A DNA stretch of 48,121 bases, from positions 1 through 48,121 of the IMG/VR virus record IMGVR_UViG_3300033052_000113. One strand, written 5' to 3'. The stretch is from a virus. The notes below the pieces were generated by a model that saw nothing but the letters and a program-made list of their open reading frames with translations, did not search any database and was not told the DNA's origin. A program made the position numbers and the translations under genes. Of this stretch, positions 1 through 8,620 are shown in pieces. Numbering within the stretch: position 1 is the first letter of the stretch; each line of letters opens with the position of its first letter.

Positions 1-738
1 ATGGCTGACGGATCATCCCACAGTGAAATCGACGGCCTTAGTGACGCGGGCTTTATGGCCTACGTCGGCGCGGCAAATGTACGCGGATCTCTGAAGGCAG
101 AACTGCCGTGTAACCTCAGCGACACTCGCTTTCTAGGGAACTGCGAGACCGGCGCTTTCACCTATTGCAACGGCGGCGAGATCGCTGATGCGGTCATCGG
201 ACGCTACTGCTCGATCGGCCAGGACGTGCTGATCAACCCGGGAAATCACCCGACCAACCTGATTTCGACCCACCCGTTCGCCTACAAGGCGGACGGTGCC
301 TGTTGCGGACTATCTGGGCGACCAGAATATGCCGACATCGCCGCCGACTTCACCGGCGAGACGGACGCCCGGCCCAACCGTGTCGTGATCGGCAATGACG
401 TCTGGATCGGCGCGCGCGTCACCATACTTGGCGGGGTGACCATCGGAGATGGCGCGGTGATTGGCGCTGGCGCGGTCGTCACCGGCGATGTTGAGCCCTA
501 CGCCATCGTGGGCGGCGTTCCCGCGCGCATGATCCGCCGACGACTGCCTGAGACCTATGAACGCCTCCTGGCCAGCAAGTGGTGGGGACTTGATCTGTCC
601 TACCTGCCGGGCGCTCGCGATTATTCGGACGTCGGCGCGTTCCTTGATCGTCTCGCGCTCTCTCAGCTGCCCGCGCTTGAGCCGGCAAGCGCCCGGATTT
701 CCCAAGGGTGCCCGATCGCGCTTAGAACTCCGCGCTGA
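1..738 (+). CDS. Hexapeptide-repeat O-acyltransferase (CatB/WbbJ-like)
   Basis: Likely transfers an acetyl group to a sugar or small molecule. The C-terminal half (about residues 125-180) has left-handed beta-helix hexapeptide turns such as [21 protein letters not shown] and the closing [12 protein letters not shown] typical of the xenobiotic/sugar acetyltransferase family. STHPF near residue 90 matches the segment in which that family carries a catalytic His. The ATG is the first base of the window, so a longer N-terminus cannot be excluded. Its 3' end overlaps the convergent tailspike gene by 17 bp, which suggests it belongs to the phage. Beside a tailspike it could O-acetylate surface polysaccharide and change phage adsorption; that role is inference, and a host gene is possible. 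Confidence 0.8.
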   Translation: MADGSSHSEIDGLSDAGFMAYVGAANVRGSLKAELPCNLSDTRFLGNCETGAFTYCNGGEIADAVIGRYCSIGQDVLINPGNHPTNLISTHPFAYKADGACCGLSGRPEYADIAADFTGETDARPNRVVIGNDVWIGARVTILGGVTIGDGAVIGAGAVVTGDVEPYAIVGGVPARMIRRRLPETYERLLASKWWGLDLSYLPGARDYSDVGAFLDRLALSQLPALEPASARISQGCPIALRTPR

Positions 739-2866
739 GCAGTAGGCCTCCATTGCTGGTGCGGCTGATCTGAACCTGCTGCCCCAACGTGAAGCCGTGC
801 GCGGTCTTGGTGAACGTAATCTGAGCCTGACCCCGCGTAGAGCTGACCGTCGGCGCCGACGAGCATGCCCCGCCACCCGTGCCGTCAGCCGCCTTCATCA
901 GGTAGTCGCTAGCCGCCCCGGACACCGAAAGGCTGGGAGCGTCGCGCATGGCCGGCGACAGCCGCACGTTCAGGACGGCTGTGTTCGGTCCATTGACGGT
1001 GGCGTGGCCATAGACCTGCCCCGGGCTCTCGACCGTCTGCAGGTAGCGAGCACACATCACCTCGTCGATCTGCGCAGGCCGGCGCTCAGGCTCGCGGCCT
1101 GACACGCCAGCCTCCAGGCCAGTCGGGAGAATGTCGACGGTCACGGCGGTGTTCAGTGGCAGGCGCAGGGCCGCCCGCAGGTAGTCGTTGCCGGCCGTCC
1201 CGAAGGTCTTGCCCGCCACCGAGGGCACGGCGACCCGGAACTGGAAGAACTGCCAGTTGGTGGTCACCGAGGCCAGGGCCGTGGTGGTTCCGTCGATGTA
1301 CTTGGCCTGCGTCTCGACCTCGGCCGACGGCGACCCGCCGGTGCCGAAGTTCTGGATGATGGAGAAGCCGACCTGGATCGCCGTGCTCGCCTTCAGCCAT
1401 ACGCCGAACGTCGCGCGATCACCGCTGAAGTTGTCCGCCCCCTCGACCTTCTGCTCGTAAGTGAAGGTCGTCTGGCCCGAGGCGGCCGAGACCGCGACAC
1501 GGTGGAACCAGGGCGGGTTGCCCAGCACGGGGATCTGCGCGCCCTTCGAGAAGGACTGCCGGGCAATGTTCATGCTTGCCGTGCCGTTGTAGGCCGGCGC
1601 CCAGCCGTCCAGGCAGACCGAACCCGAGGTCGGGTTGCTGAAGTTGGCGCCGCGCGACGTGCGCATGGCCGAGCAGTTGATCAGAAGGTTGCGGAACTCG
1701 TCCGAACGGACGCCCCAGCCGACCTTGGACACGCGCGCCAGGCCGCCGGTAGAGGAAGGATTTCCCTCGATCTGTGGGAACGACATCGAGAAGATGGCGG
1801 GCGCGTCATAGAAGCCTTCACGGTCGAATTCGCCGGGATCGTTTGCCCAGAGGAGCCCGGGGCGCGCCAGGGTCTCATCGACTACCACCGGCAAGTTCTG
1901 GCCAAATTGGCGGTGACCGCTGACGGTGTTGTTAGCAGGGTAGACCGCACCACTGACAGTGCGCCCGATCCTGCGGAAAGAGGCTGCGTTGCCGTCAGGG
2001 ACGCCAGCCCCCTGCATCCAGACCGAGCCGTAGTCAGTGCTGTCGACGAAGCCCTCGCGAATGCCCGTGCCTGATTGCAGATCGACGATGCACTCGATGC
2101 GTTGGAAGTTGTTCTTGGTCGGATCGAAGTTGATGTCCGGTTGGCCATCGAAGTCTACGCAGATAGCTCCAAGCCCTTGAACGCCCGTGAAACCATCGAC
2201 GAAAAGGTCAACTATGAGGCCCGCGCACGCACGTATTGCCCCATCCTCTCCCGATGGGACCGACGTCATAGCCTGGACATAGAAGCCTGCACCGACGGAC
2301 TTGCAACGGCCGACCTGTGCTCGAATTTGTGCATTCTGCGCGGACACCCAGCGCGGACCGTAGCCCGCTGCTGCAGATCCGTCGAAAGCGATATCCACGA
2401 CGCTATTGCCCCAGCATGGACCCTGACAGTCGTACATCCTGCCACCGGATGTACCGGTCCAGACGAACTTGGTGCCTAGGGCTCCGGAGCCGACCTGCTG
2501 CCTTTGAAATCCGACACCCGCCCCGCGAAGCTCAACACCATTGATGGTCGATACAGCGGAACTTGAGCCAGTGCCGTGTTGAATAGTGGTTGCCACGCCA
2601 TATGGAAGGTACTTGAAGAGAAGAACACCTCCGCCGGCAGCGGCAATTGCTACGATCGCAGCATTGATCAGCGGACCATTGTCGGTTCCGAGGCCGGGAT
2701 TGATCCCAAAACCCGAGGCGAGATAGATCGGCTTCGGTCCCTTGTCGAGAAGGGCGCCGATGGCGCGGATGATGCTTTTGACAGGCTTGTATGGGCCTGA
2801 AGCAGGAACGCCTTCGGTGTTGAAGTCCCGAAACGCGGTCGCGAAGGCATCGGCGAAATCGCCCAT
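722..2866 (-). CDS. Tailspike / tail fibre with pectin-lyase-like fold
   Basis: Predicted receptor-binding virion protein of 714 aa. Residues 1-45 carry the particle-attachment segment common in alphaproteobacterial phage fibres ([19 protein letters not shown]). It is followed by an entry to a right-handed beta helix ([18 protein letters not shown]) and then long Gly/Asn/Thr-rich beta sequence. No catalytic residues could be assigned by eye. The gene is preceded by a late GGCATACC box and a hairpin 28 nt before the ATG, and is separated from the main tail operon by the accessory island. Confidence is high for a tail fibre/spike and low for enzymatic activity. Confidence 0.85.
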   Translation of the reverse strand: MGDFADAFATAFRDFNTEGVPASGPYKPVKSIIRAIGALLDKGPKPIYLASGFGINPGLGTDNGPLINAAIVAIAAAGGGVLLFKYLPYGVATTIQHGTGSSSAVSTINGVELRGAGVGFQRQQVGSGALGTKFVWTGTSGGRMYDCQGPCWGNSVVDIAFDGSAAAGYGPRWVSAQNAQIRAQVGRCKSVGAGFYVQAMTSVPSGEDGAIRACAGLIVDLFVDGFTGVQGLGAICVDFDGQPDINFDPTKNNFQRIECIVDLQSGTGIREGFVDSTDYGSVWMQGAGVPDGNAASFRRIGRTVSGAVYPANNTVSGHRQFGQNLPVVVDETLARPGLLWANDPGEFDREGFYDAPAIFSMSFPQIEGNPSSTGGLARVSKVGWGVRSDEFRNLLINCSAMRTSRGANFSNPTSGSVCLDGWAPAYNGTASMNIARQSFSKGAQIPVLGNPPWFHRVAVSAASGQTTFTYEQKVEGADNFSGDRATFGVWLKASTAIQVGFSIIQNFGTGGSPSAEVETQAKYIDGTTTALASVTTNWQFFQFRVAVPSVAGKTFGTAGNDYLRAALRLPLNTAVTVDILPTGLEAGVSGREPERRPAQIDEVMCARYLQTVESPGQVYGHATVNGPNTAVLNVRLSPAMRDAPSLSVSGAASDYLMKAADGTGGGACSSAPTVSSTRGQAQITFTKTAHGFTLGQQVQISRTSNGGLLLSAEF

Positions 2867-2894
2867 GGGCCGGCTCTCTCTGCATCAGATCGCG

Positions 2895-2930
2895 GCGTCA
2901 TCTCGACGCTGCATGGGGTAGGTATGCCGA
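2895..2930 (-). promoter_or_regulatory. Late leader element A (box + hairpin) of the tailspike
   Basis: On the minus strand a GGCATACCTACC box (2917-2928) is followed after a few bases by a GCGTC-GAGAT-GACGC stem-loop (2895-2909). The stem ends 28 nt before the tailspike ATG. The same two parts recur at other virion genes. Confidence 0.7.
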
Positions 2931-2940
2931 CCTTTGGGGC

Positions 2941-3453
2941 TTATCGGAAGTCCGCTGACTGCCACATGCAACCGCACTGACCCAGGCGATCACATGTCCG
3001 GAAGGGCAGATCAGGAAAGGATTGAACATCAAAGCGGCGGCCGTCGCATGCGGCTGCATCAGCGCAAGGACCGGCCGCCATCGTGCTCGCTAGGAATTCG
3101 ACGCGCTCTGGGATACCGAGCTTCGCGGCCCGCGAGAAGTACCTGAACTGGACCGCCGCCTTCATAACCGTTGCAGCGATTATGTGCGCCGATTCCAGGG
3201 GGTCGAGCAGGGCAGCTGGCAGTAAGAGGCCTACGAACTCGCGAGTAGCTCTGACATTTGCGCGCAGACCCAGCGCTTTCAGCTCGTCTCGATCCAGCGG
3301 CGTTCCCTCTTTGCGCAACTGGTCTCTAAAGACGAGGCCCTCTCGTTCGCACTGTCGATAGAGCGCGTAGATGCGAACATGGGATCTGTCGTTGACGAGT
3401 CCTGTATTCGTCAAGGCGCGATCTATTGCAGCGCGTTCAGTCTTGGCTTCCAT
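2941..3453 (-). CDS. Hypothetical protein, Cys-rich C-terminus
   Basis: 170 aa, family not recognised. The N-terminal two thirds look helical and charged; the last 45 residues hold five cysteines (CADAAAC, RTCDRLGQCGC) that could form a metal site. The start overlaps the end of the upstream RHH gene by 17 bp, so the two are probably co-translated. A small DNA-binding protein followed by a larger gene recalls antitoxin-toxin or regulator-effector pairs, but no toxin fold is visible. Confidence 0.55.
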   Translation of the reverse strand: MEAKTERAAIDRALTNTGLVNDRSHVRIYALYRQCEREGLVFRDQLRKEGTPLDRDELKALGLRANVRATREFVGLLLPAALLDPLESAHIIAATVMKAAVQFRYFSRAAKLGIPERVEFLASTMAAGPCADAAACDGRRFDVQSFPDLPFRTCDRLGQCGCMWQSADFR

Positions 3454-3649
3454 TCTCCGAAACTAACCCGAGATCAGCCAGCCGTCGCAAGGCCTCTGGG
3501 CGCGACGGCTTCGGCTCAGGTTGTGCGGCGATCCAGGCGTCGAGGCGAGCAAGCTCTTCATCCGTCATACGGACCATCAGCCCCGCCTTTCGACCACCAG
3601 TCGAAGGGCGTCCTCGCGATTTTGGGGTATCCGGTATTGACGGGTCCAT
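3437..3649 (-). CDS. Ribbon-helix-helix type DNA-binding protein
   Basis: 70 aa. After a basic linker (KSRGRPSTGGRK) comes a beta strand (LMVRMTDEELARLDAWI) and a second helix (RPEALRRLADLGL), the pattern of MetJ/Arc-type RHH repressors and antitoxins. The ATG at 3649 was chosen because the longer frame begins in a sequence that does not look like coding. It is the first gene of a two-gene minus-strand unit, divergent from the RAMP-like gene island starting at 3735, so it may regulate either direction. Confidence 0.65.
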   Translation of the reverse strand: MDPSIPDTPKSRGRPSTGGRKAGLMVRMTDEELARLDAWIAAQPEPKPSRPEALRRLADLGLVSENGSQD

Positions 3650-3734
3650 GAATTCAGGATACCCATAATTCAGCTCGGCGCAAGGTTGCCGCCTCGCGCC
3701 GAGCCTAACCATGAAACTTCGGAAGGTGTGTCCG

Positions 3735-3920
3735 ATGCCCCAGGCTGCTCAGCCTAATAGCACGTTCGTGCGCGATCTCCAGGCCATGGCCGACACGGCC
3801 GCGCTCCTCGCCCGCCTGTTCCCACGCCGGAATGGCGGCGCTGCGGGTGAACCGTGCGCCGATCCCGTGACGCCGCGCCGCCCGGCGCCGGCCGCCGCAC
3901 ACGTGCTGGAGGCTGCGTAA
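3735..3920 (+). CDS. Small hypothetical protein
   Basis: 61 aa, not recognised. The ATG at 3735 has a GGAAGG Shine-Dalgarno 8 nt upstream and is preferred over 3711. The N-terminal half is helical (FVRDLQAMADTAALLARLF) and the C-terminal half is Pro/Ala-rich and probably disordered. The stop overlaps the next ATG (TAATG), making it the first gene of a coupled four-gene + unit. Confidence 0.55.
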   Translation: MPQAAQPNSTFVRDLQAMADTAALLARLFPRRNGGAAGEPCADPVTPRRPAPAAAHVLEAA

Positions 3921-4306
3921 TGGTCGCCCCCACTCGTCGCGCCCTGTTTGGAGGGGCTGTCGCGGTTGCCGCGATGGCAGCGCCGGCGATTACCGCTGCG
4001 CTTCCTCGGTTCCCCTCTGAGCTGGAGCGCAGGATCGACAAAGCGCTAGTAGATATGCGGGCGATCAACTGCATGTCCGGCCTATCCGACGACGACCTGT
4101 ACGCGCTGATGAAGCCGGGGAAGGACGCTGTCGACGAGATATTGGCCCTGGACGGCGACGATGCTGATACCCAGCGCCTCCGCCTGAAGGCCATGCGCTG
4201 GTGCCACAGCGACGAGCCGATCGAAGACGGCGACTTCGGTGAATGCACGAACCAGCGGCTGGTCGAGAAAATCCTCCGGTCGGCGCTTAAGGCGGGAGCC
4301 ATCTAA
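3920..4306 (+). CDS. Hypothetical exported protein with Arg-Arg signal
   Basis: 128 aa. The N-terminus TRRALFGGAVAVAAMAAPAI is a signal peptide or anchor with a twin arginine before the hydrophobic stretch, compatible with Tat or Sec export. The mature part is acidic and helical with three cysteines (NCMSG, RWCHS, ECTNQ). The start overlaps the previous stop (TAATG), and its stop overlaps the ATG of the RAMP-like gene by one base, so all are probably translated together. Function unknown. Confidence 0.6.
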   Translation: MVAPTRRALFGGAVAVAAMAAPAITAALPRFPSELERRIDKALVDMRAINCMSGLSDDDLYALMKPGKDAVDEILALDGDDADTQRLRLKAMRWCHSDEPIEDGDFGECTNQRLVEKILRSALKAGAI

Positions 4307-4941
4307 TGGCCGCCGCCAAGTCCTCGACCGCGATCGAGCTCCCCGCCCTCGCGATCCAAACGCTACAGGTGCCGATCGTCGGCGACAGCCCTTTGATCAC
4401 CCACGCCTGGAGCGAGAAGGCCCTGCGCGCCATGGCCGACAAGCAGCAGAAGAAGGCCACCGCCGGGCGCGAGGCCAAGGACCCCTGGGCCGACTTCTGC
4501 GGATCCATGTACTGGCTGTCGGAGCGACCCGAGAAGCCGACCGAGGCCGACGTCGAGGCGGCGCGCTTCGGCTTCCCCGCGATCGCGTTCAAGGCCGCGG
4601 CCGTGACAGCCTGCACCTCGATCGGATCCATCACTAAGGTGGCCGCCCGCCAAGCCTTCCACGTCGAGGGTGAGTTCGTCGAGATCAACGGCCCTCCTCC
4701 GTCGATGCGCGAGGACGTGGCTCGCGTGGGCATGGGCACGGCGGACCTACGCTATCGCGGCGAGTTCTCTCCCTGGTCGGCGGTCCTGACCGTCAAGTTC
4801 AACGCCAACCTGATGTCGGCGGCCCAGGTCGTGAACCTGTTCCAAACTGCAGGCTTCGCGGTCGGCGTTGGCGAATGGCGGCCCGAGCGCGACGGCCCCT
4901 ATGGCCGCTTCCACGTCGCCGCTGATGGGGAGCACGTCTAA
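4306..4941 (+). CDS. Conserved phage protein, RAMP/Cas7-like architecture
   Basis: 211 aa. It is of a conserved phage type usually left unnamed. Features that recall the RAMP (Cas7/Csm3) fold are an N-terminal strand with VPIVGDSPLITH (22-33), a GFPAIAFKAAAVTAC segment (89-103) like the RAMP P-x-S-S-x-K-G-x-x-R region, a strand LTVKFNANL (161-169), and a terminal Gly-rich segment GFAVGVGEWRP...GPYGRFHV (183-204) like the RAMP glycine loop. This similarity is by eye and needs structure comparison. Stop and start overlap both neighbours, and the gene pair ends 16 nt before a 5-nt-period repeat array. It may bind nucleic acid. No Cas nuclease is nearby. Confidence 0.7.
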   Translation: MAAAKSSTAIELPALAIQTLQVPIVGDSPLITHAWSEKALRAMADKQQKKATAGREAKDPWADFCGSMYWLSERPEKPTEADVEAARFGFPAIAFKAAAVTACTSIGSITKVAARQAFHVEGEFVEINGPPPSMREDVARVGMGTADLRYRGEFSPWSAVLTVKFNANLMSAAQVVNLFQTAGFAVGVGEWRPERDGPYGRFHVAADGEHV

Positions 4942-5414
4942 TGACGGTCCGTTATGGATGGCGCCCTGGCGCCCGCATCAGCCTGGACGCCCAGGCGGCA
5001 GGCAAGGAGATGGAGCGAGTCCGCAAGGCCAACGGTGGCTCTCTGTCTCCCGACGTGGTGCTCGACAGCGCGCGGAGCCACAACTCCGCCCTGCACGCGC
5101 ACTTCGAGTGGGACGACGCGGTCGCGGCTGAGCAACACCGGCTCTCGCAGGCGGGTGAGCTGATCCGCGCCATCACCGTGGACATCAGCCGATCCAACGT
5201 CGAACCGCCCAAGACTATCCGCGCCTTCATCAGCGTTGAGCGGGAAGGAGAGCGGTCCTACACTTCAACGGTGCACGCCATGACCGACGCGGATCTCCGC
5301 GCTCAGGTCCTGGCGACGGCATGGCGCGAACTGCTCGCTCTTCGCGAGAAGTACGCAGGGCTCGAACAATTGGCGCGCATCTTTGCCGCCATTGACGAGG
5401 CCCGACCCGCCTAA
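4941..5414 (+). CDS. Conserved partner of the RAMP-like protein
   Basis: 157 aa, conserved phage protein of unknown function. Visible landmarks are an N-terminal basic stretch (YGWRPGARI), the central LHAHFEWDDAVAAEQHRL (91-108), a beta region around FISVEREGERSY, and a C-terminal helical segment AWRELLALREKYAGLEQLA. It overlaps the upstream RAMP-like gene by one base (TAATG), so the two are made together and probably form a complex. The TAA is followed at once by the pentamer array. No catalytic motif is apparent; the helical C-terminus could be an oligomerisation or bridging module. Confidence 0.65.
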   Translation: MTVRYGWRPGARISLDAQAAGKEMERVRKANGGSLSPDVVLDSARSHNSALHAHFEWDDAVAAEQHRLSQAGELIRAITVDISRSNVEPPKTIRAFISVEREGERSYTSTVHAMTDADLRAQVLATAWRELLALREKYAGLEQLARIFAAIDEARPA

Positions 5415-5430
5415 GGGTCGAAACGAGGCA

Positions 5431-5490
5431 GGCTAGGCTGGGCGTGTCCAGGTGCGGCTTGGCAAGGCGCGTTAAGGCATGGTGAGGCGA
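5431..5490 (+). repeat. Degenerate pentanucleotide (GGYNN) array, 12 units
   Basis: Twelve consecutive in-register 5-nt units, for example GGCTA, GGCTG, GGCGT, GGCAA. Position 1 is G in 12/12, position 2 is G in 10/12, position 3 is C in 9/12 and T in 3/12; positions 4-5 vary freely. An extra GGCA precedes it. The period is not a multiple of three, so it is not coding repetition. It lies directly after the RAMP-like gene pair and ends just before a hairpin, so it would be at the 3' end of their transcript. Confidence 0.75.
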
Positions 5491-5491
5491 C

Positions 5492-5519
5492 TGAGGGGTC
5501 AGCGGTAGCTGGCCCCTCA
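5492..5519. terminator. Hairpin between convergent units
   Basis: A 12-bp stem (TGAGGGGTCAGC against GCTGGCCCCTCA, one G-T wobble) with a GGTA loop sits between the + island and the stop of the tail tip gene at 5521. There is no clear T-tract, so it may terminate weakly in both directions or cap the 3' end of the array RNA. Confidence 0.6.
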
Positions 5520-5520
5520 C

Positions 5521-7617
5521 CTATGTCACGGTCGCGGTCACTGGACCCACGGGACCAGAACCATCGCCGTTTTGATTGAAGGCGACGACCCAATATCGGT
5601 ACGTACCTGCTGAGACGCTGTCGGTAATAGACATGACCTCGCCCACGCCACCGACGATCGGCGCCCCCACCGGTGAAGCTGACCCGAACGATGTTGAAGT
5701 GCCTCGGTAGAGGATGAGGTGGTCGAGGTTCAGGCTGGTGGGATTGCGCCAGCTGATCATGGCCGAGCCTGAACCGCCGGTTGCGGCGAAGTCGGTCGGT
5801 TGGCCTGGAGCGATGTCATCGGTCGAAGTCGAGATATCGACCGTGACCGACCATGGCGAAAGCGTCCCGCCACCGGTCTGATATGCGATCTGGAACTCCA
5901 GCGTCGCGTCGGCGGGTAGGAACTCCCCCGTCTCCATCGTCACGCCGGCGTCGGGGTCGATGTCGCCGCCCTGGCGCTCGGTCCAGCTGGTCGCGCCATC
6001 CACACGCCAGCGATAGAACCAGGTCAGGTCGCTGCGGTCGGGGCCGGTACCGTCGATCCGCATGCGCACGCCGTCACCGCCAGTGCCGGTCGATGCATAG
6101 AACGGCGTGAGATCGACGATGACCGGCGCGTCGAGCGCCTCCGGCGTCGGCCTTGCCGCCGTTACGGGCCCATCGCCCTCTTCCGTCACCGGGTTCCAGT
6201 CATAGCGCGCCGCAGACGCCATCTTGTAGGTCCAGGTGATGGATGCGGAGCCCAGGTCGATCGACGCCTCCAGGATTTCGACCACAGCATTGTTGAGGTC
6301 ATCCTGGTCGCTGATGCGAATGCCCACGTAGCGCTCGCCCAGCGCCCGCCGTCCTGACAATGGTGTACGGAAGGTGCCGTCCGGAGCGAAGTTGCGATCC
6401 ATCGCCGCCTTGGCCAGTCGACGCACCTGGCTATTGCCCTGGACGCCCTTGGGCGTGAACTCGCTCGATCGCTCCTCGCCCCGGGCCAGGATGTCCTCTT
6501 CGTTTCGCCAACTGTCGGTTTCCACGGTCGAATAGTTGTTGGCCGGGTCGCAAAAGCTGACCACGAGAGCGTTGATGGCCGAGTCCGGCGTGGGACCAGG
6601 ATTGAAGCTGTAATCGATGATCTCTTCGTCGCCGAAGAAGATCGTCGGCGCCTGGTAACGCCCGGCGCGGATGATGTAGGCGCCGTCGCGGCGCACAGCA
6701 AAGTGGCCATCCATGGCGTTCAGAAGGGTCTGCAGAAGGGTCTTGCGCAGGCTCGTAGCCTCGAACCAAAACCCCACCTCATAGCGCTTCACCGATCCGC
6801 CGGCCTTGAGGGCCACCAATTCGTCGCAGACGTTGGCCTCCGCGGTCAGGATGGCTAGAGCCGGCGCGAAACGCCGGTCCCAATCAGCGCCGTAGCGCCG
6901 CCACAGAATGTTGACGGTCCAGACCACGACATTGCCCGTCTGCCCCCAGGTCGAGGGATCGTTTCGGTTCTGGTCAGGGTCGCGCCAGTCGTAAGCAAGG
7001 TAGCTCGCCTCGCGGGTCAGCTCGGTCGCCGCGCCCGCGGGAAACTGCTTCTGTGCATCGGCCAGCTTCCCGTTCTCGCACCGCAGATAGGTGGATGGAA
7101 CGCCGTCTCCGCGGCTGGTCGAGGGCCAGAGCGAAGGAAACGCCGAGGTGAGGTTGCTGTAGCTAGTCTCGGTGATGGATCCGAGCCGGCTGTAGACGCG
7201 AGCCCGCCCGGTCTCGTAACGTCCGTTGGACAACTGCTGCACGCTGTCGCCGACGATTGTGACCTCGTCATCGTTCAGCCAGGCGCGCTCATAGGCCCCT
7301 ACCGGTCCCTCGGGGTAGGCATAGACCTGATGGTAGCGGTTGCTCTCGGCCTCCCGGAAGGCGACCGCGCCCGAAACCCTCGTCCTGCCTACGCCATAGC
7401 GTCGCGCCGGCCGGGCCTGCTTGAGGTTGGTCTGCGAAGCCGCCGGGTCCGGGATATTCGGCGCCAGGGCCGCGTTGATGGCCAACGGCACGCCGACGGC
7501 CACGGCGGTAAAGGCTGCGAACCCGGCGATCTGGCTCGCAGCGATGCCCGCAGGCGCAAGAGCATTGGCGGCGGCGCCGGCGGCAAGTTGTGCGACATGG
7601 ATCAGGGTTTCGGCCAT
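5521..7617 (-). CDS. Tail tip / host specificity protein (J-like)
   Basis: 698 aa; last gene of the tail module. The N-terminus has a hydrophobic Ala/Gly segment (about 10-55), then NLKQARPARRYGVGRTRVSG (about 65-84) typical of phage tail tip proteins, a central tail-hub region, and two C-terminal fibronectin-III-like repeats ending APGQPTDFAATGGSGSAMISW and RYWVVAFNQNGDGSGP. It probably forms the tip complex that contacts the receptor. The start at 7617 overlaps the stop of the NlpC/P60-like gene (ATGA). The order TMP, two hub proteins, NlpC/P60, J matches the gene-transfer-agent type of siphophage tail tip. Confidence 0.85.
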   Translation of the reverse strand: MAETLIHVAQLAAGAAANALAPAGIAASQIAGFAAFTAVAVGVPLAINAALAPNIPDPAASQTNLKQARPARRYGVGRTRVSGAVAFREAESNRYHQVYAYPEGPVGAYERAWLNDDEVTIVGDSVQQLSNGRYETGRARVYSRLGSITETSYSNLTSAFPSLWPSTSRGDGVPSTYLRCENGKLADAQKQFPAGAATELTREASYLAYDWRDPDQNRNDPSTWGQTGNVVVWTVNILWRRYGADWDRRFAPALAILTAEANVCDELVALKAGGSVKRYEVGFWFEATSLRKTLLQTLLNAMDGHFAVRRDGAYIIRAGRYQAPTIFFGDEEIIDYSFNPGPTPDSAINALVVSFCDPANNYSTVETDSWRNEEDILARGEERSSEFTPKGVQGNSQVRRLAKAAMDRNFAPDGTFRTPLSGRRALGERYVGIRISDQDDLNNAVVEILEASIDLGSASITWTYKMASAARYDWNPVTEEGDGPVTAARPTPEALDAPVIVDLTPFYASTGTGGDGVRMRIDGTGPDRSDLTWFYRWRVDGATSWTERQGGDIDPDAGVTMETGEFLPADATLEFQIAYQTGGGTLSPWSVTVDISTSTDDIAPGQPTDFAATGGSGSAMISWRNPTSLNLDHLILYRGTSTSFGSASPVGAPIVGGVGEVMSITDSVSAGTYRYWVVAFNQNGDGSGPVGPVTATVT

Positions 7618-8036
7618 CAGACCCTCCACGCCCTCACTACCGGCCAGGCCCCAACGGCAATGCCGCCGGACGTCAGCACGGCCCATCCGATGGAGGTTCG
7701 GATTCCGGCCACTTGCTGAGCCCCTTCACGGGTGGGTGCTTCAAGCACGGCGATGTCGCCAGGCACGGGATCGACGGTGCAATACAGGCCGACCTTGGCC
7801 GCGCCGCGGCCGACGAGCGCGGCCAGTCCGCCACCAGCCTGGACCAGCTTCTTGGCCTCCTCGGCCGTTCGGTAGCAGCCGCGCCAGAGCGCGGCCCCAT
7901 CGACGCCCCTTTCTTGCTCCACCCAGCGCGCGACGAAGCCGGCGGTGCAGTCCCACCCCTGGGCATAGTCGATACGCCGGCGCGCGGCGGCGGCGACGTA
8001 GGCGCTCAGTCGCTCGACACGGGTCAGGCCGGCCAT
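7617..8036 (-). CDS. NlpC/P60-like tail peptidase (DUF6950 type)
   Basis: 139 aa. YAQGWDCTAGFVARWVEQ (24-41) contains the Asp-Cys pair that starts the catalytic helix in NlpC/P60-like tail proteins, with Cys30 as candidate nucleophile. GLYCTVDPVPGDIAVLEA and GGIAVG follow the family pattern, but the usual catalytic His is not obvious by eye. It probably opens peptidoglycan locally during DNA entry or acts in tail assembly. The ATG was chosen over a much longer frame because only this part has the domain. Its stop overlaps the next start by 4 bp. Confidence 0.75.
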   Translation of the reverse strand: MAGLTRVERLSAYVAAAARRRIDYAQGWDCTAGFVARWVEQERGVDGAALWRGCYRTAEEAKKLVQAGGGLAALVGRGAAKVGLYCTVDPVPGDIAVLEAPTREGAQQVAGIRTSIGWAVLTSGGIAVGAWPVVRAWRV

Positions 8037-8620
8037 TCGATCACCATGCCCTGGCTGATGGTTGGGATGAGGTCGAAGAAAGTATCCGTGGGCGAACGTG
8101 CCCGCTGGCCCGTCGGACTCCAGTAAGCCGTGGCGGCGAGGTTCCGGTCGAAGAAGTCCGTGCTGGCCGGCAGCGTGATCGTCCTCACCGCCGTCTCGCC
8201 CTGCCCCACCCGCGACACGCGCGGCTTGCCGGCCTGCGCCTCTAGAAGCCAGTCGCACTCCGTGGCCGGCTGCTGATGCTCGTCCAGGTCCATCAGGCCG
8301 ACGTAGATCAGCGAACCGTCGACCTCGTCGCGCTCGGCGCCGGCCAGTTGCAGCGCCGTCGCATCCACGCCCGATAGGGTGAACTCCAGGCTTGTGGCCG
8401 CGCCATTGATGGCCTGCGACAGCTCGGGAAGGCCGATGGGAAATCCCAAACCAAAGTACAGACCGCCCGCGGTGTCGGTCGCGTCCGACGGCAGTTGGAA
8501 ATCTCCCTCTCCCGACCAGACCCGCACCCATCCCGTCGGATCGCCTCCAACTTTCAGAAGGAAGAAGATCGCGAAATTTGGCGGGTCGGGCACATAGGCG
8601 CCGTCGCTCTCGAAGCTCAT
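8024..8620 (-). CDS. Tail hub/assembly protein (DUF2163-like)
   Basis: 198 aa. Beta-rich, with the pattern of alphaproteobacterial tail proteins between tape measure and NlpC: VRVWSGEGDF, a Tyr-Phe-Gly-Leu-Gly strand, then SLEFTLSGVDATALQLA and SLIYVGLMDLDE. The ATG at 8620 gives a 4-bp overlap with the upstream gene. Its last 13 bp overlap the NlpC-like start. The family assignment is by position and motif only; hub or distal tail roles are both possible. Confidence 0.6.
   Translation of the reverse strand: MSFESDGAYVPDPPNFAIFFLLKVGGDPTGWVRVWSGEGDFQLPSDATDTAGGLYFGLGFPIGLPELSQAINGAATSLEFTLSGVDATALQLAGAERDEVDGSLIYVGLMDLDEHQQPATECDWLLEAQAGKPRVSRVGQGETAVRTITLPASTDFFDRNLAATAYWSPTGQRARSPTDTFFDLIPTISQGMVIEWPA

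Noticed and set aside
5431-5490. Pentamer array considered as CRISPR
   Set aside because: Five-nucleotide units lack repeat-spacer structure; it is treated as a distinct array.
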